DNA of 35,447 nucleotides, from NCBI GenBank assembly GCA_028817895.1, contig JAPPOQ010000042.1, positions 1-35,447 of the forward strand. The letters run 5' to 3'. The notes under the pieces are model-generated. The model worked only from the letters and a program-made list of their open reading frames with translations, did no database searches and had not been told where the DNA came from. This DNA comes from Ahrensia sp. (lineage in GTDB: Bacteria; Pseudomonadota; Alphaproteobacteria; Rhizobiales; Rhizobiaceae). This document shows, piece after piece, positions 9,378 through 17,512 of this stretch (position 1 is its first letter; the number at the start of each line of letters is the position of its first letter). Position numbers and translations under genes: made by a program.

Positions 9378-11309
9378 ATGAACACAAATTTTCGCAACAT
9401 CGCCTTGTGGGGCCTGATTGCCCTTCTGCTGATCGCATTGTTCCAGATGTTTCAGTCTCCGGCCAATCAGGCCAGCACGAGCGAAATTGCTTATTCGACC
9501 TTCCTCGATGCGGTAGAGCGCAACCGCGTGAAGTCGGTGACGATAGCTGGTGAAAAGATCACCGGAACGTATACCGATTCCAGCACACGATTTTCCACAG
9601 TGGCGCCCAATGATCCCGAACTGGTAAAGCGGCTCGAAGCGCAAAACGTCGAGATTTCCGCCCAACCGGTCTCAGAGGGGCGCTCAACGCTTGGCAGCCT
9701 GCTGATCACCTATCTGCCCTTACTTCTGCTCATTGGCGTTTGGATTTTCATCATGCGCCAAATGCAGTCTGGCCAGGGCAAGGCCATGGGCTTTGGCAAA
9801 TCCAAGGCCAAGCTGCTGACCGAAGCGCATGGACGCGTGACTTTTGACGATGTGGCAGGCGTTGATGAAGCCAAGGAAGATCTGGTTGAAGTTGTTGACT
9901 TTCTGCGCGATCCGCAAAAATTCCAGCGGCTTGGCGGCAAGATGCCCCATGGTGTTCTGCTCGTCGGCCCTCCCGGGACGGGCAAGACGCTGACGGCACG
10001 TGCCGTGGCCGGAGAGGCCGAAGTGCCGTTCTTCACCATTTCCGGGTCCGACTTCGTGGAAATGTTCGTCGGTGTCGGCGCAAGCCGTGTGCGTGACATG
10101 TTTGAGCAGGCCAAGAAAAATGCGCCCTGCATCATCTTCATTGACGAGATTGACGCCGTTGGCCGCCATCGCGGTGCGGGCCTTGGCGGCGGCAATGATG
10201 AACGCGAGCAAACGCTCAACCAGTTGCTCGTTGAGATGGACGGATTCGAAACCAATGAGGGCATCATTCTGATCGCGGCGACGAACCGCCCGGATGTGCT
10301 CGACCCTGCCCTTCTGCGTCCCGGTCGTTTCGACCGTCAGGTTGTCGTGCCGAACCCGGACATTATGGGCCGCGAGGCGATCCTTAAGGTGCATGTGAAA
10401 AATGTTCCGCTAGCGCCCAATGTCGATCTGAAAGTCGTCGCTCGCGGCACGCCGGGCTTTTCCGGTGCCGATCTGATGAACCTCGTCAATGAGGCGGCCC
10501 TGCTCGCAGCCCGCCGCGAAAAAAGGCTTGTCACGGCGCAGGAATTTGATGATGCCAAAGACAAGGTGATGATGGGTGCCGAACGTCGCTCCATGGCGAT
10601 GTCGGAAGAGGAAAAGCGCAACACTGCTTATCACGAAGCCGGTCACGCCCTTGTGGCGATCACCGTGCCGTCCTCCCATCCCGTTCACAAGGCAACCATC
10701 ATTCCGCGCGGCCGCGCACTGGGCATGGTGATGCAATTGCCGGAACGTGACCAGATTTCCATGAGCTATGAGGAAATGACGTCACGCCTGGCCGTCATGA
10801 TGGCGGGCCGCGTGGCCGAGGAACTGATCTTCGGCAAGAAAAACGTGACCTCCGGCGCACAATCCGACATCGAACAGGCCACGAGACTGGCCAGAGCAAT
10901 GGTCACGCAATGGGGCTTTTCCGACAAGCTCGGCAAGGTCGCCTATGGCGAAAATCAGCAAGAGGTCTTCCTCGGCCACTCCGTCGCGCAGTCGAAAAAC
11001 GTGTCAGAAGAGACAGCGCAGATCATTGACGAAGAGGTGCGTCGCCTGATCGATGACGGGTGGAAAGAAGCCAAACGCATTCTGACGAAGCGCAAGAAGG
11101 ACCTTGAGACTTTGGCCCAGGGGCTGCTCGAATATGAGACGCTGACCGGTCAGGAGATCGACGACCTTCTGGACGGCAAGCCGCCTGCGCGCGACATGGG
11201 CGACGATACGCCTCCCTCACGCGGCAGCGCTGTTCCGAAGTCGGGATCAAAAAAGCCAAAGGACAATAAGGGCGGCGCAACGGGCGGCCTGGAACCACAG
11301 CCTTCCTGA
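9378..11309 (+). CDS. ftsH: ATP-dependent zinc metalloprotease FtsH
   Basis: Membrane-anchored AAA+ protease that extracts and degrades damaged membrane proteins and short-lived regulators. 643 aa, normal for the family. Two membrane segments (about 8-24 and 107-126) bracket the periplasmic domain. The AAA module has Walker A GPPGTGKT (197-204), Walker B IFIDEID (253-259), the pore motif FVG (229-232 region) and the second region of homology ([15 protein letters not shown]). The M41 peptidase zinc site is HEAGH (419-423) with the third ligand in SGAQSDIEQ (Asp497). The C-terminal tail is low complexity. It follows tilS, has its own RpoH-like promoter, and is followed by a strong hairpin. Confidence 0.98.
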   Translation: MNTNFRNIALWGLIALLLIALFQMFQSPANQASTSEIAYSTFLDAVERNRVKSVTIAGEKITGTYTDSSTRFSTVAPNDPELVKRLEAQNVEISAQPVSEGRSTLGSLLITYLPLLLLIGVWIFIMRQMQSGQGKAMGFGKSKAKLLTEAHGRVTFDDVAGVDEAKEDLVEVVDFLRDPQKFQRLGGKMPHGVLLVGPPGTGKTLTARAVAGEAEVPFFTISGSDFVEMFVGVGASRVRDMFEQAKKNAPCIIFIDEIDAVGRHRGAGLGGGNDEREQTLNQLLVEMDGFETNEGIILIAATNRPDVLDPALLRPGRFDRQVVVPNPDIMGREAILKVHVKNVPLAPNVDLKVVARGTPGFSGADLMNLVNEAALLAARREKRLVTAQEFDDAKDKVMMGAERRSMAMSEEEKRNTAYHEAGHALVAITVPSSHPVHKATIIPRGRALGMVMQLPERDQISMSYEEMTSRLAVMMAGRVAEELIFGKKNVTSGAQSDIEQATRLARAMVTQWGFSDKLGKVAYGENQQEVFLGHSVAQSKNVSEETAQIIDEEVRRLIDDGWKEAKRILTKRKKDLETLAQGLLEYETLTGQEIDDLLDGKPPARDMGDDTPPSRGSAVPKSGSKKPKDNKGGATGGLEPQPS

Positions 11310-11321
11310 CCAGATAGTTTC

Positions 11322-11345
11322 GCACCGGCTCATCTCAGCCGGTGC
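11322..11345 (+). terminator. Hairpin after ftsH
   Basis: GCACCGGCT, a 6-nt loop, AGCCGGTGC form a perfect 9-bp stem starting 13 nt after the ftsH stop. No T run follows, so it may need Rho or act as a 3' stabiliser rather than as a classic intrinsic terminator. Confidence 0.6.
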
Positions 11346-11669
11346 GGCAGACTGAAGCGCGCAACCAAACGCAGGCTGCGTTAACCACACGGCGCAATTC
11401 ACAGTCTCTCTTTACCCACTCTTTTGATTTGCAGCCGATGATGCCCGCGGCGGAAGCCTTGATTGTTTTGGTGTTTTTGCCTTCTGCGCGCGAATGACTA
11501 GGGCATTGCCCCAAAGCGGGCAACAGCGCGTCACAATTTGTGAAAAATGGGAAACGTGACATCTGCTATACGCGGTTCTCAAGGGGAGAATCACAGGTTC
11601 GGTTCAAATCGCGCTGCGGGCGAATGCGCACGGTTACACGGTTGTCAGAAGTAGTTGGGTGATGGTTTG
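11346..11669. other. Gene-free gap between ftsH and glmM
   Basis: About 320 nt beyond the ftsH hairpin with no open frame that looks coding. It probably carries the glmM promoter; I see no clear sigma-70 or RpoH match. The last 20 nt hold a purine-rich stretch (GGTGATGG) that can serve as the glmM ribosome site. Confidence 0.4.
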
Positions 11670-13022
11670 ATGAGCGACAAGCGCAAATATTTTGGTACGG
11701 ACGGCATTCGCGGCTACGCCAACCGTTCTCCTATGACCGCTGAGACGGCCATGAAAGTTGGCATGGCCGCAGGTGTTTCCTTCAAGCGAGGAAATCACCG
11801 GCACCGCGTCGTGGTTGGCAAGGATACACGCCTTTCCGGCTATATGATCGAGAACGCGCTGGTTGCCGGCTTCACCGCAGCGGGCATGGACGTGTTTCTG
11901 CTTGGTCCCGTGCCGACCCCGGCTGTGGCGATGCTCACGCGGTCTTTGCGGGCAGATATCGGCGTCATGATTTCGGCCTCCCACAACGCTTTCCATGACA
12001 ATGGCATCAAGCTCTTCGGCCCCAACGGTTTCAAATTGTCGGACGATCTGGAGCGTGAGATTGAGCGCCTCATGGATGAAGACCTGACCAACCGCATGGC
12101 TGAAGGCAAGTCTATTGGCCGGGCGCAGCGTATCGAGGGCGTTCACGACCGATATATCGAAACGGCCAAGCGCACACTGCCCCGCAAAATGTCACTCGAA
12201 GGCCTGCGCGTTGTCATCGATTGCGCCAATGGAGCGGCTTACAAGGTCGCGCCGCAAGCGCTTTGGGAATTGGGCGCCGAAGTTGTCACCATTGGCGACA
12301 AGCCGGACGGCACCAATATCAACGAAGAATGCGGCTCGACCTTCACGTCCACATTGCAGCGCAAGGTCAACGAGGTTCGCGCCGATATCGGCATTGCACT
12401 CGATGGTGATGCTGACCGCGTCATCATCGTCGATGAGAAGAGCAATGTGGTGGATGGCGATCAGCTGATGGCCCTCGTCGCTCAATCCTGGAGCGAAACG
12501 CAACGCCTTAACGGTGACGGAATCGTTGCGACCATCATGTCCAATCTGGGTCTCGAGCGGTTTCTACAGGGGCTGAACCTGTCACTTGCCCGAACTGCCG
12601 TTGGAGACCGTTATGTGGTCGAGCATATGCGTCGGAATGGCTACAATGTCGGCGGTGAACAATCCGGTCATATCGTGCTGTCTGACTACGCGACCACAGG
12701 TGACGGACTCGTGGCCGCGCTTCAGGTTCTCTCGGTGGTCAAGAATTGGGACAAGCCGGTCAGCGAAGTGTGCAATCGCTTCGAGCCTGTGCCGCAAGTG
12801 CTTAAAAATGTGCGCTATTCGCAGGGCGAGCCGCTTGAGAACAACAAGGTTATCGATTGCATCGAGGAAGCACGCCAGCGCCTTGCCAACAGCGGACGTC
12901 TCGTCATCCGCAAATCGGGCACCGAGCCGTTGATCCGCGTGATGGCAGAGGGCGATGACGAAGCTCTGGTCGGTCAGGTGGTTGACGATATTTGCAGCAC
13001 CTTGCGCAGCGCTGCCGCATAA
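11670..13022 (+). CDS. glmM: Phosphoglucosamine mutase GlmM
   Basis: Converts glucosamine-6-phosphate to glucosamine-1-phosphate on the way to UDP-GlcNAc for peptidoglycan and lipopolysaccharide. 450 aa from the ATG at 11670, the usual length. Motifs in order: [10 protein letters not shown] at the N-terminus; the phosphoserine loop ISASHN (Ser104); the metal loop [17 protein letters not shown] for sugar binding; and the C-terminal phosphate site [12 protein letters not shown]. The frame extends 15 nt upstream to 11655, but [10 protein letters not shown] matches the family start. ftsH-glmM adjacency is common in alphaproteobacteria. Confidence 0.97.
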   Translation: MSDKRKYFGTDGIRGYANRSPMTAETAMKVGMAAGVSFKRGNHRHRVVVGKDTRLSGYMIENALVAGFTAAGMDVFLLGPVPTPAVAMLTRSLRADIGVMISASHNAFHDNGIKLFGPNGFKLSDDLEREIERLMDEDLTNRMAEGKSIGRAQRIEGVHDRYIETAKRTLPRKMSLEGLRVVIDCANGAAYKVAPQALWELGAEVVTIGDKPDGTNINEECGSTFTSTLQRKVNEVRADIGIALDGDADRVIIVDEKSNVVDGDQLMALVAQSWSETQRLNGDGIVATIMSNLGLERFLQGLNLSLARTAVGDRYVVEHMRRNGYNVGGEQSGHIVLSDYATTGDGLVAALQVLSVVKNWDKPVSEVCNRFEPVPQVLKNVRYSQGEPLENNKVIDCIEEARQRLANSGRLVIRKSGTEPLIRVMAEGDDEALVGQVVDDICSTLRSAAA

Positions 13023-13127
13023 GCCAGGCAAACTCGACCCTTCAAGGTTGTTGATGAGCGCTTGAGTTGGTCTTGGCGCGCGTTTGTGCGAAGCTGCGCC
13101 TTGGCCGATCGATCAAAGAGCTGCGCA

Positions 13128-14606
13128 ATGCACTCAAGTTGCACGCGATTAACAGTCGCTGCCTTCCTTTATGCTCTCCTGACCGTTTCCGGGATCGCGT
13201 TGGCCTCTGCCTGGGCGCATGGGCCGGGTCAGCATGATGATGATCGTTACGTTGGTTCGCAAAGCGGCTCCAAACAGCCAAGCGACGGTTCGGCCACAAT
13301 CATAACACCGGAAAGCGCTGAATTTGTTCGTCTGTCAGTGCAGGCGCTCATCGGGAGTGATGAGGAACGCGCGAAAGCGCTCGATTTCTTTGTAAAGCGC
13401 GGCGAGCTTGATATCGTGCCGACACTGGTGCTGATCGCGCAGGTGGGCGGCGGCCACAAGCTGGTGTTGAAGGCCATCAATGATCTCACCGGGGCGTCCA
13501 TTACCAATTGGCGTGAAGCGATGTTGTGGCAGGAGGCCAATCCGCAGATCGTGCCGCATCCAAGCTATGTCTCGCTGAAGCTGCGCCATTTCGCCAATAT
13601 TGACGCCGCCTTTATGGACTACTTCAGACCCGACTTCATGGCCCCGGAGCGGATGAAGATCCGCTTTGAGGAAATCACATGGGGCGGCGTGAAGGCGGAC
13701 GGCATTTCCCCGCTCGACAGGCCGAAAATGATTGCTGCAGAGGATGCCGATTATCTGCTCGACGATGATCTGGTCTTCGGCGTGGCGATCAATGGTGATG
13801 TGCGGGCCTATCCGCTGCGCATCATGGGTTGGCATGAGATGCTCAACGATGTCATTGGCGGCGTACCGGTGGCACTGGCGTATTGCACGCTTTGCGGCTC
13901 CGGCATTCTGTTTGTGACCGCGACTGAAGGGCGAAAGGAACCTCTCATCTTCGGGTCGTCGGGCCTGCTCTATCGATCGAACAAGCTGATGTTCGACCGC
14001 GGAACCAACTCGCTCTGGAACCAGTTCACCGGCAGACCCGTGATCGGTCCTCTTGCGCAGACTACACTTGCGCTAAAGATACGCCCATTGGCCATCACTT
14101 CGTGGAAACTATGGAAGGCTAAGCACCCTAGCAGCGAAGTCTTGTCTCTGGAGACGGGCTTCTATCGCAATTACGATTCAGGGGTCGTTTATCGCGATTA
14201 TTTCGCCAGCCCCGAATTATTGTTCCCGACAATCGTTGGCGATGAAAGTGTGGCGAAGCGCAAGGACTATGTGTTCGGCGTTCGCGCTTTTGGCGCGGCG
14301 AGAGCGTGGCCGCTTGTCGCTTTTGAAGGGCAATCGGTGATCAATGACCGGATTGGAAGCACCGCTCTCGTCCTGATCGGCAATCCAGCGACCCGCACCG
14401 TGCGGGCCTATCGACGTGAGGCCGGTGAACACTTTGAGGGAACAAGCGAGAAAGAGTTAACCGGACCCGGCGGAGCCTGGCGCGTCAGCGAAGATTTTCT
14501 AGTCGGACCATCAGGTGAAAAACGACCGCGCATTGCCGGCCACATTGCCTACTGGTTCGCGTGGGACGGTTATCTGGGCGCCGAAAGCACGCTTTATGCC
14601 AAATGA
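13128..14606 (+). CDS. Exported DUF3179-domain protein, function unknown
   Basis: A 492-aa protein with a signal peptide from the ATG at 13128 (short N-terminus, hydrophobic core VAAFLYALLTVSGIALASA, then AWAHG). The frame is open to a TTG at 13062, but only the 13128 start gives a normal export signal; AAAGAG lies upstream. After a helical, possibly HEAT-like N-terminal third comes the DUF3179 domain: SPLDRPKMIAAEDADYLLDD, VFGVAINGDVRAYPLR, WHEMLNDVIGGVPVALAYCT, LCGSG, and WNQFTGRPVIGPLA. The CTLC pair is a typical conserved element and could be redox-active or metal-binding. No biochemical role is established that I know of. It follows glmM by 105 nt. Confidence 0.85.
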   Translation: MHSSCTRLTVAAFLYALLTVSGIALASAWAHGPGQHDDDRYVGSQSGSKQPSDGSATIITPESAEFVRLSVQALIGSDEERAKALDFFVKRGELDIVPTLVLIAQVGGGHKLVLKAINDLTGASITNWREAMLWQEANPQIVPHPSYVSLKLRHFANIDAAFMDYFRPDFMAPERMKIRFEEITWGGVKADGISPLDRPKMIAAEDADYLLDDDLVFGVAINGDVRAYPLRIMGWHEMLNDVIGGVPVALAYCTLCGSGILFVTATEGRKEPLIFGSSGLLYRSNKLMFDRGTNSLWNQFTGRPVIGPLAQTTLALKIRPLAITSWKLWKAKHPSSEVLSLETGFYRNYDSGVVYRDYFASPELLFPTIVGDESVAKRKDYVFGVRAFGAARAWPLVAFEGQSVINDRIGSTALVLIGNPATRTVRAYRREAGEHFEGTSEKELTGPGGAWRVSEDFLVGPSGEKRPRIAGHIAYWFAWDGYLGAESTLYAK

Positions 14607-14767
14607 CAACAAACAATTCTGCGTTCAATCGCAATATGGCCCTACATGCGGCGTAGGTCAAAGCGTTGAAAATAAGCCATAATCCGATCCGAATCGATTC
14701 GGCTTCTCTCGAATGCAACTCCGGGCCTTCGCCATTGCTCCTCGGCCTGACCTTTGAAAGGACACTC

Positions 14768-15250
14768 ATGACACTCTCCAAGTTTATCGCCGCCGCCGCA
14801 CTTGCCCTTGGCTTGTTCAGCCAGACAGTGGCACATGCACAAAGTGGCATTCAGGTCGGCCAGCTCAATTGCGAAGTCGCGGGAGGGCTTGGCTTCATCT
14901 TTGGGTCGTCGAAAGACATGGTGTGCGCCTTCACACCCGCCAACAGTTCGGAGCCGATCGAGACCTATGGCGGCGTGATCAACAAATATGGTCTCGATCT
15001 TGGTGCCACTGGTCGCACAGTGATCTTATGGGCCGTCGTTGCACGTGAAAGCGACCTTTACGCACCCGGCGCGCTGGCCGGCCGCTATGTTGGCGCCTCC
15101 GCAGAGGCTGCTTTTGCAGCAGGGCTTGGAACCAATGTTCTGGTGGGCGGTTCGGCTGAAAGTTTCGCCCTGCAACCGGTCAGCGTTTCAGCGTCCACCG
15201 GGATCAATGTGGCTGTTGGACTATCAGAAGTCGTTCTGACACGCCGGTAG
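14768..15250 (+). CDS. Exported DUF992 family protein, function unknown
   Basis: 160 aa with a clear signal peptide (MTLSKFIAAAALALGLFSQT, cleaved near AHA/QSG). Start chosen at 14768 for the GAAAGGA ribosome site and the signal peptide; the frame is open to 14666 without these. The mature part shows DUF992 features: IQVGQLNCEVAGGLGFIFGS, then MVCAFTP, GGVINKYGLDLGATG and the glycine/alanine-rich YVGASAEAAFAAGLGTNVL. The two conserved cysteines probably form a disulfide. The fold is likely a small beta barrel or sandwich secreted to the periplasm or surface; this is inference. DUF992 is found mainly in Hyphomicrobiales. Confidence 0.88.
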   Translation: MTLSKFIAAAALALGLFSQTVAHAQSGIQVGQLNCEVAGGLGFIFGSSKDMVCAFTPANSSEPIETYGGVINKYGLDLGATGRTVILWAVVARESDLYAPGALAGRYVGASAEAAFAAGLGTNVLVGGSAESFALQPVSVSASTGINVAVGLSEVVLTRR

Positions 15251-15264
15251 GCCCATCACCGGAC

Positions 15265-15298
15265 CAAAAAGCAAAAAACCCGGTGCTTTGACCGGGTT
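15265..15298 (-). terminator. Intrinsic terminator of ctrA
   Basis: On the minus strand AACCCGG, an 8-nt loop and CCGGGTT (15298-15277) are followed by TTTTGCTTTTT. This is a classic Rho-independent terminator 40 nt after the ctrA stop. It may also help end transcription of the convergent DUF992 gene, but no T run follows on the plus strand. Confidence 0.88.
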
Positions 15299-15338
15299 CA
15301 CTGAATCTACTCGAACGATTGGGCTGTAACGTCTCGCG

Positions 15339-16040
15339 TCAGCCCGCTTCGGCCATAGGTACGTCGTCTGGCTCACGCAGCACATAGCCGCGGCCCCACA
15401 CAGTCTCGATATAGTTGGTTCCACCGGTCGCAGAGGCGAGCTTCTTGCGAAGTTTGCAGATGAACACGTCGATGATCTTGAGTTCCGGCTCGTCCATGCC
15501 GCCATACAGATGGTTGAGGAACATCTCTTTGGTCAGAGTCGTACCCTTACGAAGCGAAAGCAGCTCGAGCATCTGATATTCCTTGCCGGTCAGATGCACG
15601 CGTTGTCCGTTAACCTCCACCGTTTTGGCGTCAAGATTTACCTTCAGGTCACCTGTGGTAATCACACTCTCCGCATGGCCCTTCGAGCGGCGTACGATAG
15701 CCTGAATCCGGGCCACAAGCTCGTCCTTGTGGAACGGCTTGGTCATGTAGTCATCAGCTCCGAAGCCAAGACCGCGAACCTTGTCTTCGATACCGGCCAA
15801 ACCGGAAAGAATGAGGATGGGGGTTTTGACCTTTGATAGACGCAGCGTGCGCAGAACCTCATAGCCCGACATGTCGGGGAGGTTCAGATCAAGCAGGATG
15901 ATGTCATAGTCGTAGAGCTTGCCGAGATCGACGCCCTCTTCGCCAAGATCAGTCGTATAGACGTTGAAGCTTTCGGACTTCAACATGAGCTCGATCGATT
16001 GTGCGGTGGCGCTGTCATCCTCAATGAGCAAGACTCGCAT
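15339..16040 (-). CDS. ctrA: Cell-cycle response regulator CtrA
   Basis: Master response regulator of the alphaproteobacterial cell cycle; its phosphorylated form controls replication, division, flagellum and methylation genes. 233 aa. Receiver domain: [20 protein letters not shown], phosphoacceptor Asp51 in [15 protein letters not shown], and switch lysine in [11 protein letters not shown]. The OmpR-type winged-helix domain includes [28 protein letters not shown] and [23 protein letters not shown] is a CtrA hallmark. AGGGG lies 8 nt upstream of the ATG. The C-terminus ends AEAG, whereas Caulobacter CtrA ends in the hydrophobic/Ala residues used by ClpXP. Monocistronic, with a good terminator, divergent from fliJ. 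Confidence 0.97.
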   Translation of the reverse strand: MRVLLIEDDSATAQSIELMLKSESFNVYTTDLGEEGVDLGKLYDYDIILLDLNLPDMSGYEVLRTLRLSKVKTPILILSGLAGIEDKVRGLGFGADDYMTKPFHKDELVARIQAIVRRSKGHAESVITTGDLKVNLDAKTVEVNGQRVHLTGKEYQMLELLSLRKGTTLTKEMFLNHLYGGMDEPELKIIDVFICKLRKKLASATGGTNYIETVWGRGYVLREPDDVPMAEAG

Positions 16041-16559
16041 GTCATTCCCCTTGCGTGGCTAACCAATGACCAAACTGCCACTGGCTCTGTTTCCGTGAAC
16101 TACCCAAACGCAACGATGATGCAAAACGGTTAACAAACTATGATTCGACAAGGCAAGCGTTTATATGTCGAATTGAGTTCTTTGCCGTAACTCGTTGATA
16201 TTTCGGATTATTCAGCCTTGTTCGTGATTAACGCATCACTTTAACCATGTCGAATAGCGCCAAAGTCGCGCAAATCCGGGCTTCAGGAGTGCAAATCACC
16301 TCTTGAAATCGCCCATAGTATTAACCGCCCGGGTAAATGAAGTGTTACTCGAAACGCTTTGGCAATATCGCTTAGCAATATCCTAATGGGTCATTCGGCC
16401 CGAAAGACTGCTCAAAGCCTTCACCTGGCATGGAAATTTCGAATGTGGAGACAATTTTAACATTTGTGGCGCATTCTGGCGGAGTCGGTGGCGTTCTTTA
16501 CCGACCCTGCCAGTGTATCGGCCGGTTGAGTATCGCAGTTGATGCGGGGAGTATCGAGT
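16041..16559. promoter_or_regulatory. ctrA-fliJ divergent control region with TTAAC and GANTC sites
   Basis: A 519-nt gene-free stretch. CtrA-type half-sites TTAAC occur at 16130, 16228, 16241 (TTAACCAT), 16321 (TTAACC) and 16457. The pair at 16228 and 16241 is spaced by 9 nt rather than the canonical 7. GATTC at 16142-16146, a GANTC methylation site, lies about 100 nt upstream of the ctrA ATG and 8 nt from a TTAAC; in Caulobacter a GANTC site in the ctrA P1 promoter ties transcription to replication. A second GANTC (GAGTC) lies near 16483. A direct repeat GCAATATC sits at 16362 and 16375. Autoregulation by CtrA and CcrM control are inferred. Confidence 0.6.
16362..16382. repeat. Short direct repeat GCAATATC x2
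   Basis: Two copies of GCAATATC (16362-16369, 16375-16382) separated by GCTTA give a 13-nt period inside the ctrA-fliJ control region. Could be a binding site for a regulator or chance. Confidence 0.35.
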
Positions 16560-16946
16560 ATGAAGTCGCGTGAAAGTGTTTTGCGCCTGAAGCGTTTCCA
16601 AGTTCAGGAAAAGGCGCGTCAGGTGGCCCAGATCGAAACAATGGTCACACAGTTTGAATCCATGGCTTCCGATCTGGACGCTCAGATCGCCTATGAAGAG
16701 AAAAAGGCCGGGATCGACGACGTCAATCACTTTGCTTATCCAACCTTTGCCAAGGCCGCCCGTTTGCGCCGCGAAAACCTTACGACGTCGATCAGCGATC
16801 TGCGTGATCAGCACGCCGCCGCAAAGCTTGCTTTGGCAGAAGTATCGGAAGAGCTTGAAAAAGCGGAGAAAAAGGAAGAGCGCGACGGAAAGTCAGTCGA
16901 GATTGAACAGGTCTCCGACTATGATCGTGCTGCGATGATCGGCTGA
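16560..16946 (+). CDS. fliJ: Flagellar export protein FliJ (rhizobial type)
   Basis: Small coiled-coil cytoplasmic protein; FliJ acts in the flagellar type III export apparatus by coupling the FliI ATPase to the export gate. 128 aa from the ATG at 16560 (GGGGAG about 9 nt upstream), starting MKSRESVLRLKRFQVQEKAR. It is helical and highly charged throughout, and DVNHFAYPTFAKAA is typical of the rhizobial version found beside ctrA. fliI is not in the window. Divergence from ctrA and the TTAAC sites between them fit control by CtrA. FliJ sequences diverge strongly, so the name rests on the characteristic length, helix pattern and location. Confidence 0.78.
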   Translation: MKSRESVLRLKRFQVQEKARQVAQIETMVTQFESMASDLDAQIAYEEKKAGIDDVNHFAYPTFAKAARLRRENLTTSISDLRDQHAAAKLALAEVSEELEKAEKKEERDGKSVEIEQVSDYDRAAMIG

Positions 16947-16992
16947 AGCCATCGTCCGCTTCTAAAGCAAGTCTCACCCCAAAAGGCAGCTT

Positions 16993-17443
16993 TCAACCAA
17001 ATTTTTCGGCAAACGCGTCCTTCAACGCAGCATAGTTGTCGTCCGGCTGCCGCCTATAAGCCAGACCGGACAGCACAACCCAGCTTTGCGCGCTGGCTTT
17101 CCAAATGTGGCCCACTGGCTCAAGCCAGGATCAGTCATCCAACGTGCCAGCCTTAACGCTGTCCCCACTTGCCGGTCTGCGCCCGCGATGCGAGATTCGT
17201 GAACCGCAGTCCGGGCAGAACGAGCATTCGAATTCGGTCTTGAGTCCTTCGTCTCGCGAGAATGACACAACGCGCCCCGTCGTTTCCCATGCGCCCTGAG
17301 GCAGTCTCAAAAGCCGACGAACTCTGACGCTGGCACTCGCTGCAATGACAGCAATACAGCGTGGTGGGGCGCTTTGTGACACGGTGGCGCAACTGCCCGC
17401 ACTGGCAGCCGCCGGTAAGTGGCAGTTGCGGAACTACGGGCAC
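16993..17443 (-). pseudogene. Decayed GFA-family gene (glutathione-dependent formaldehyde-activating enzyme-like)
   Basis: Three pieces of one GFA/Mss4-like gene read in order on the minus strand. From the GTG at 17443: PLTGGCQCGQLRHRVTKRPT, then YCCHCSECQRQSSSAF. Near 17308-17315 the frame breaks; about ten residues usual after SSSAF are missing, so this is a deletion that also shifts frame. The next frame continues LPQGAWETTGRVVSFSRDEG and CSFCPDCGSRISHRG to AGTLDD, then an in-frame TGA at 17131-17133. Past that TGA the same frame continues SWLEPVGHIWKASAQSWVVL and ends at TGA 16993-16995. All zinc cysteines survive in the pieces, so the damage is probably recent. Family members bind zinc; most substrates are unknown. 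Confidence 0.85.
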
Positions 17444-17512
17444 GCTTCACAAATCCTTGCAAGAGAGCCCCTGCCCGATCGTTCGGGATCAGAAATGCTC
17501 TGCACACTGTGG

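Noticed and set aside
13062-13127. TTG start for the DUF3179 protein
   Set aside because: The ATG at 13128 gives a normal signal peptide; the longer form would bury it behind a polar 22-residue leader.
16228-16244. Canonical CtrA box TTAA-N7-TTAA upstream of ctrA
   Set aside because: The spacing is 9, so it is not the canonical box; reported only as half-sites.
16951-16980. Third copy of the terminal repeat (AAAGCAAGTCTCACCC near 16956)
   Set aside because: Only about 13 of 16 bases match and the similarity does not extend, so chance is likely.
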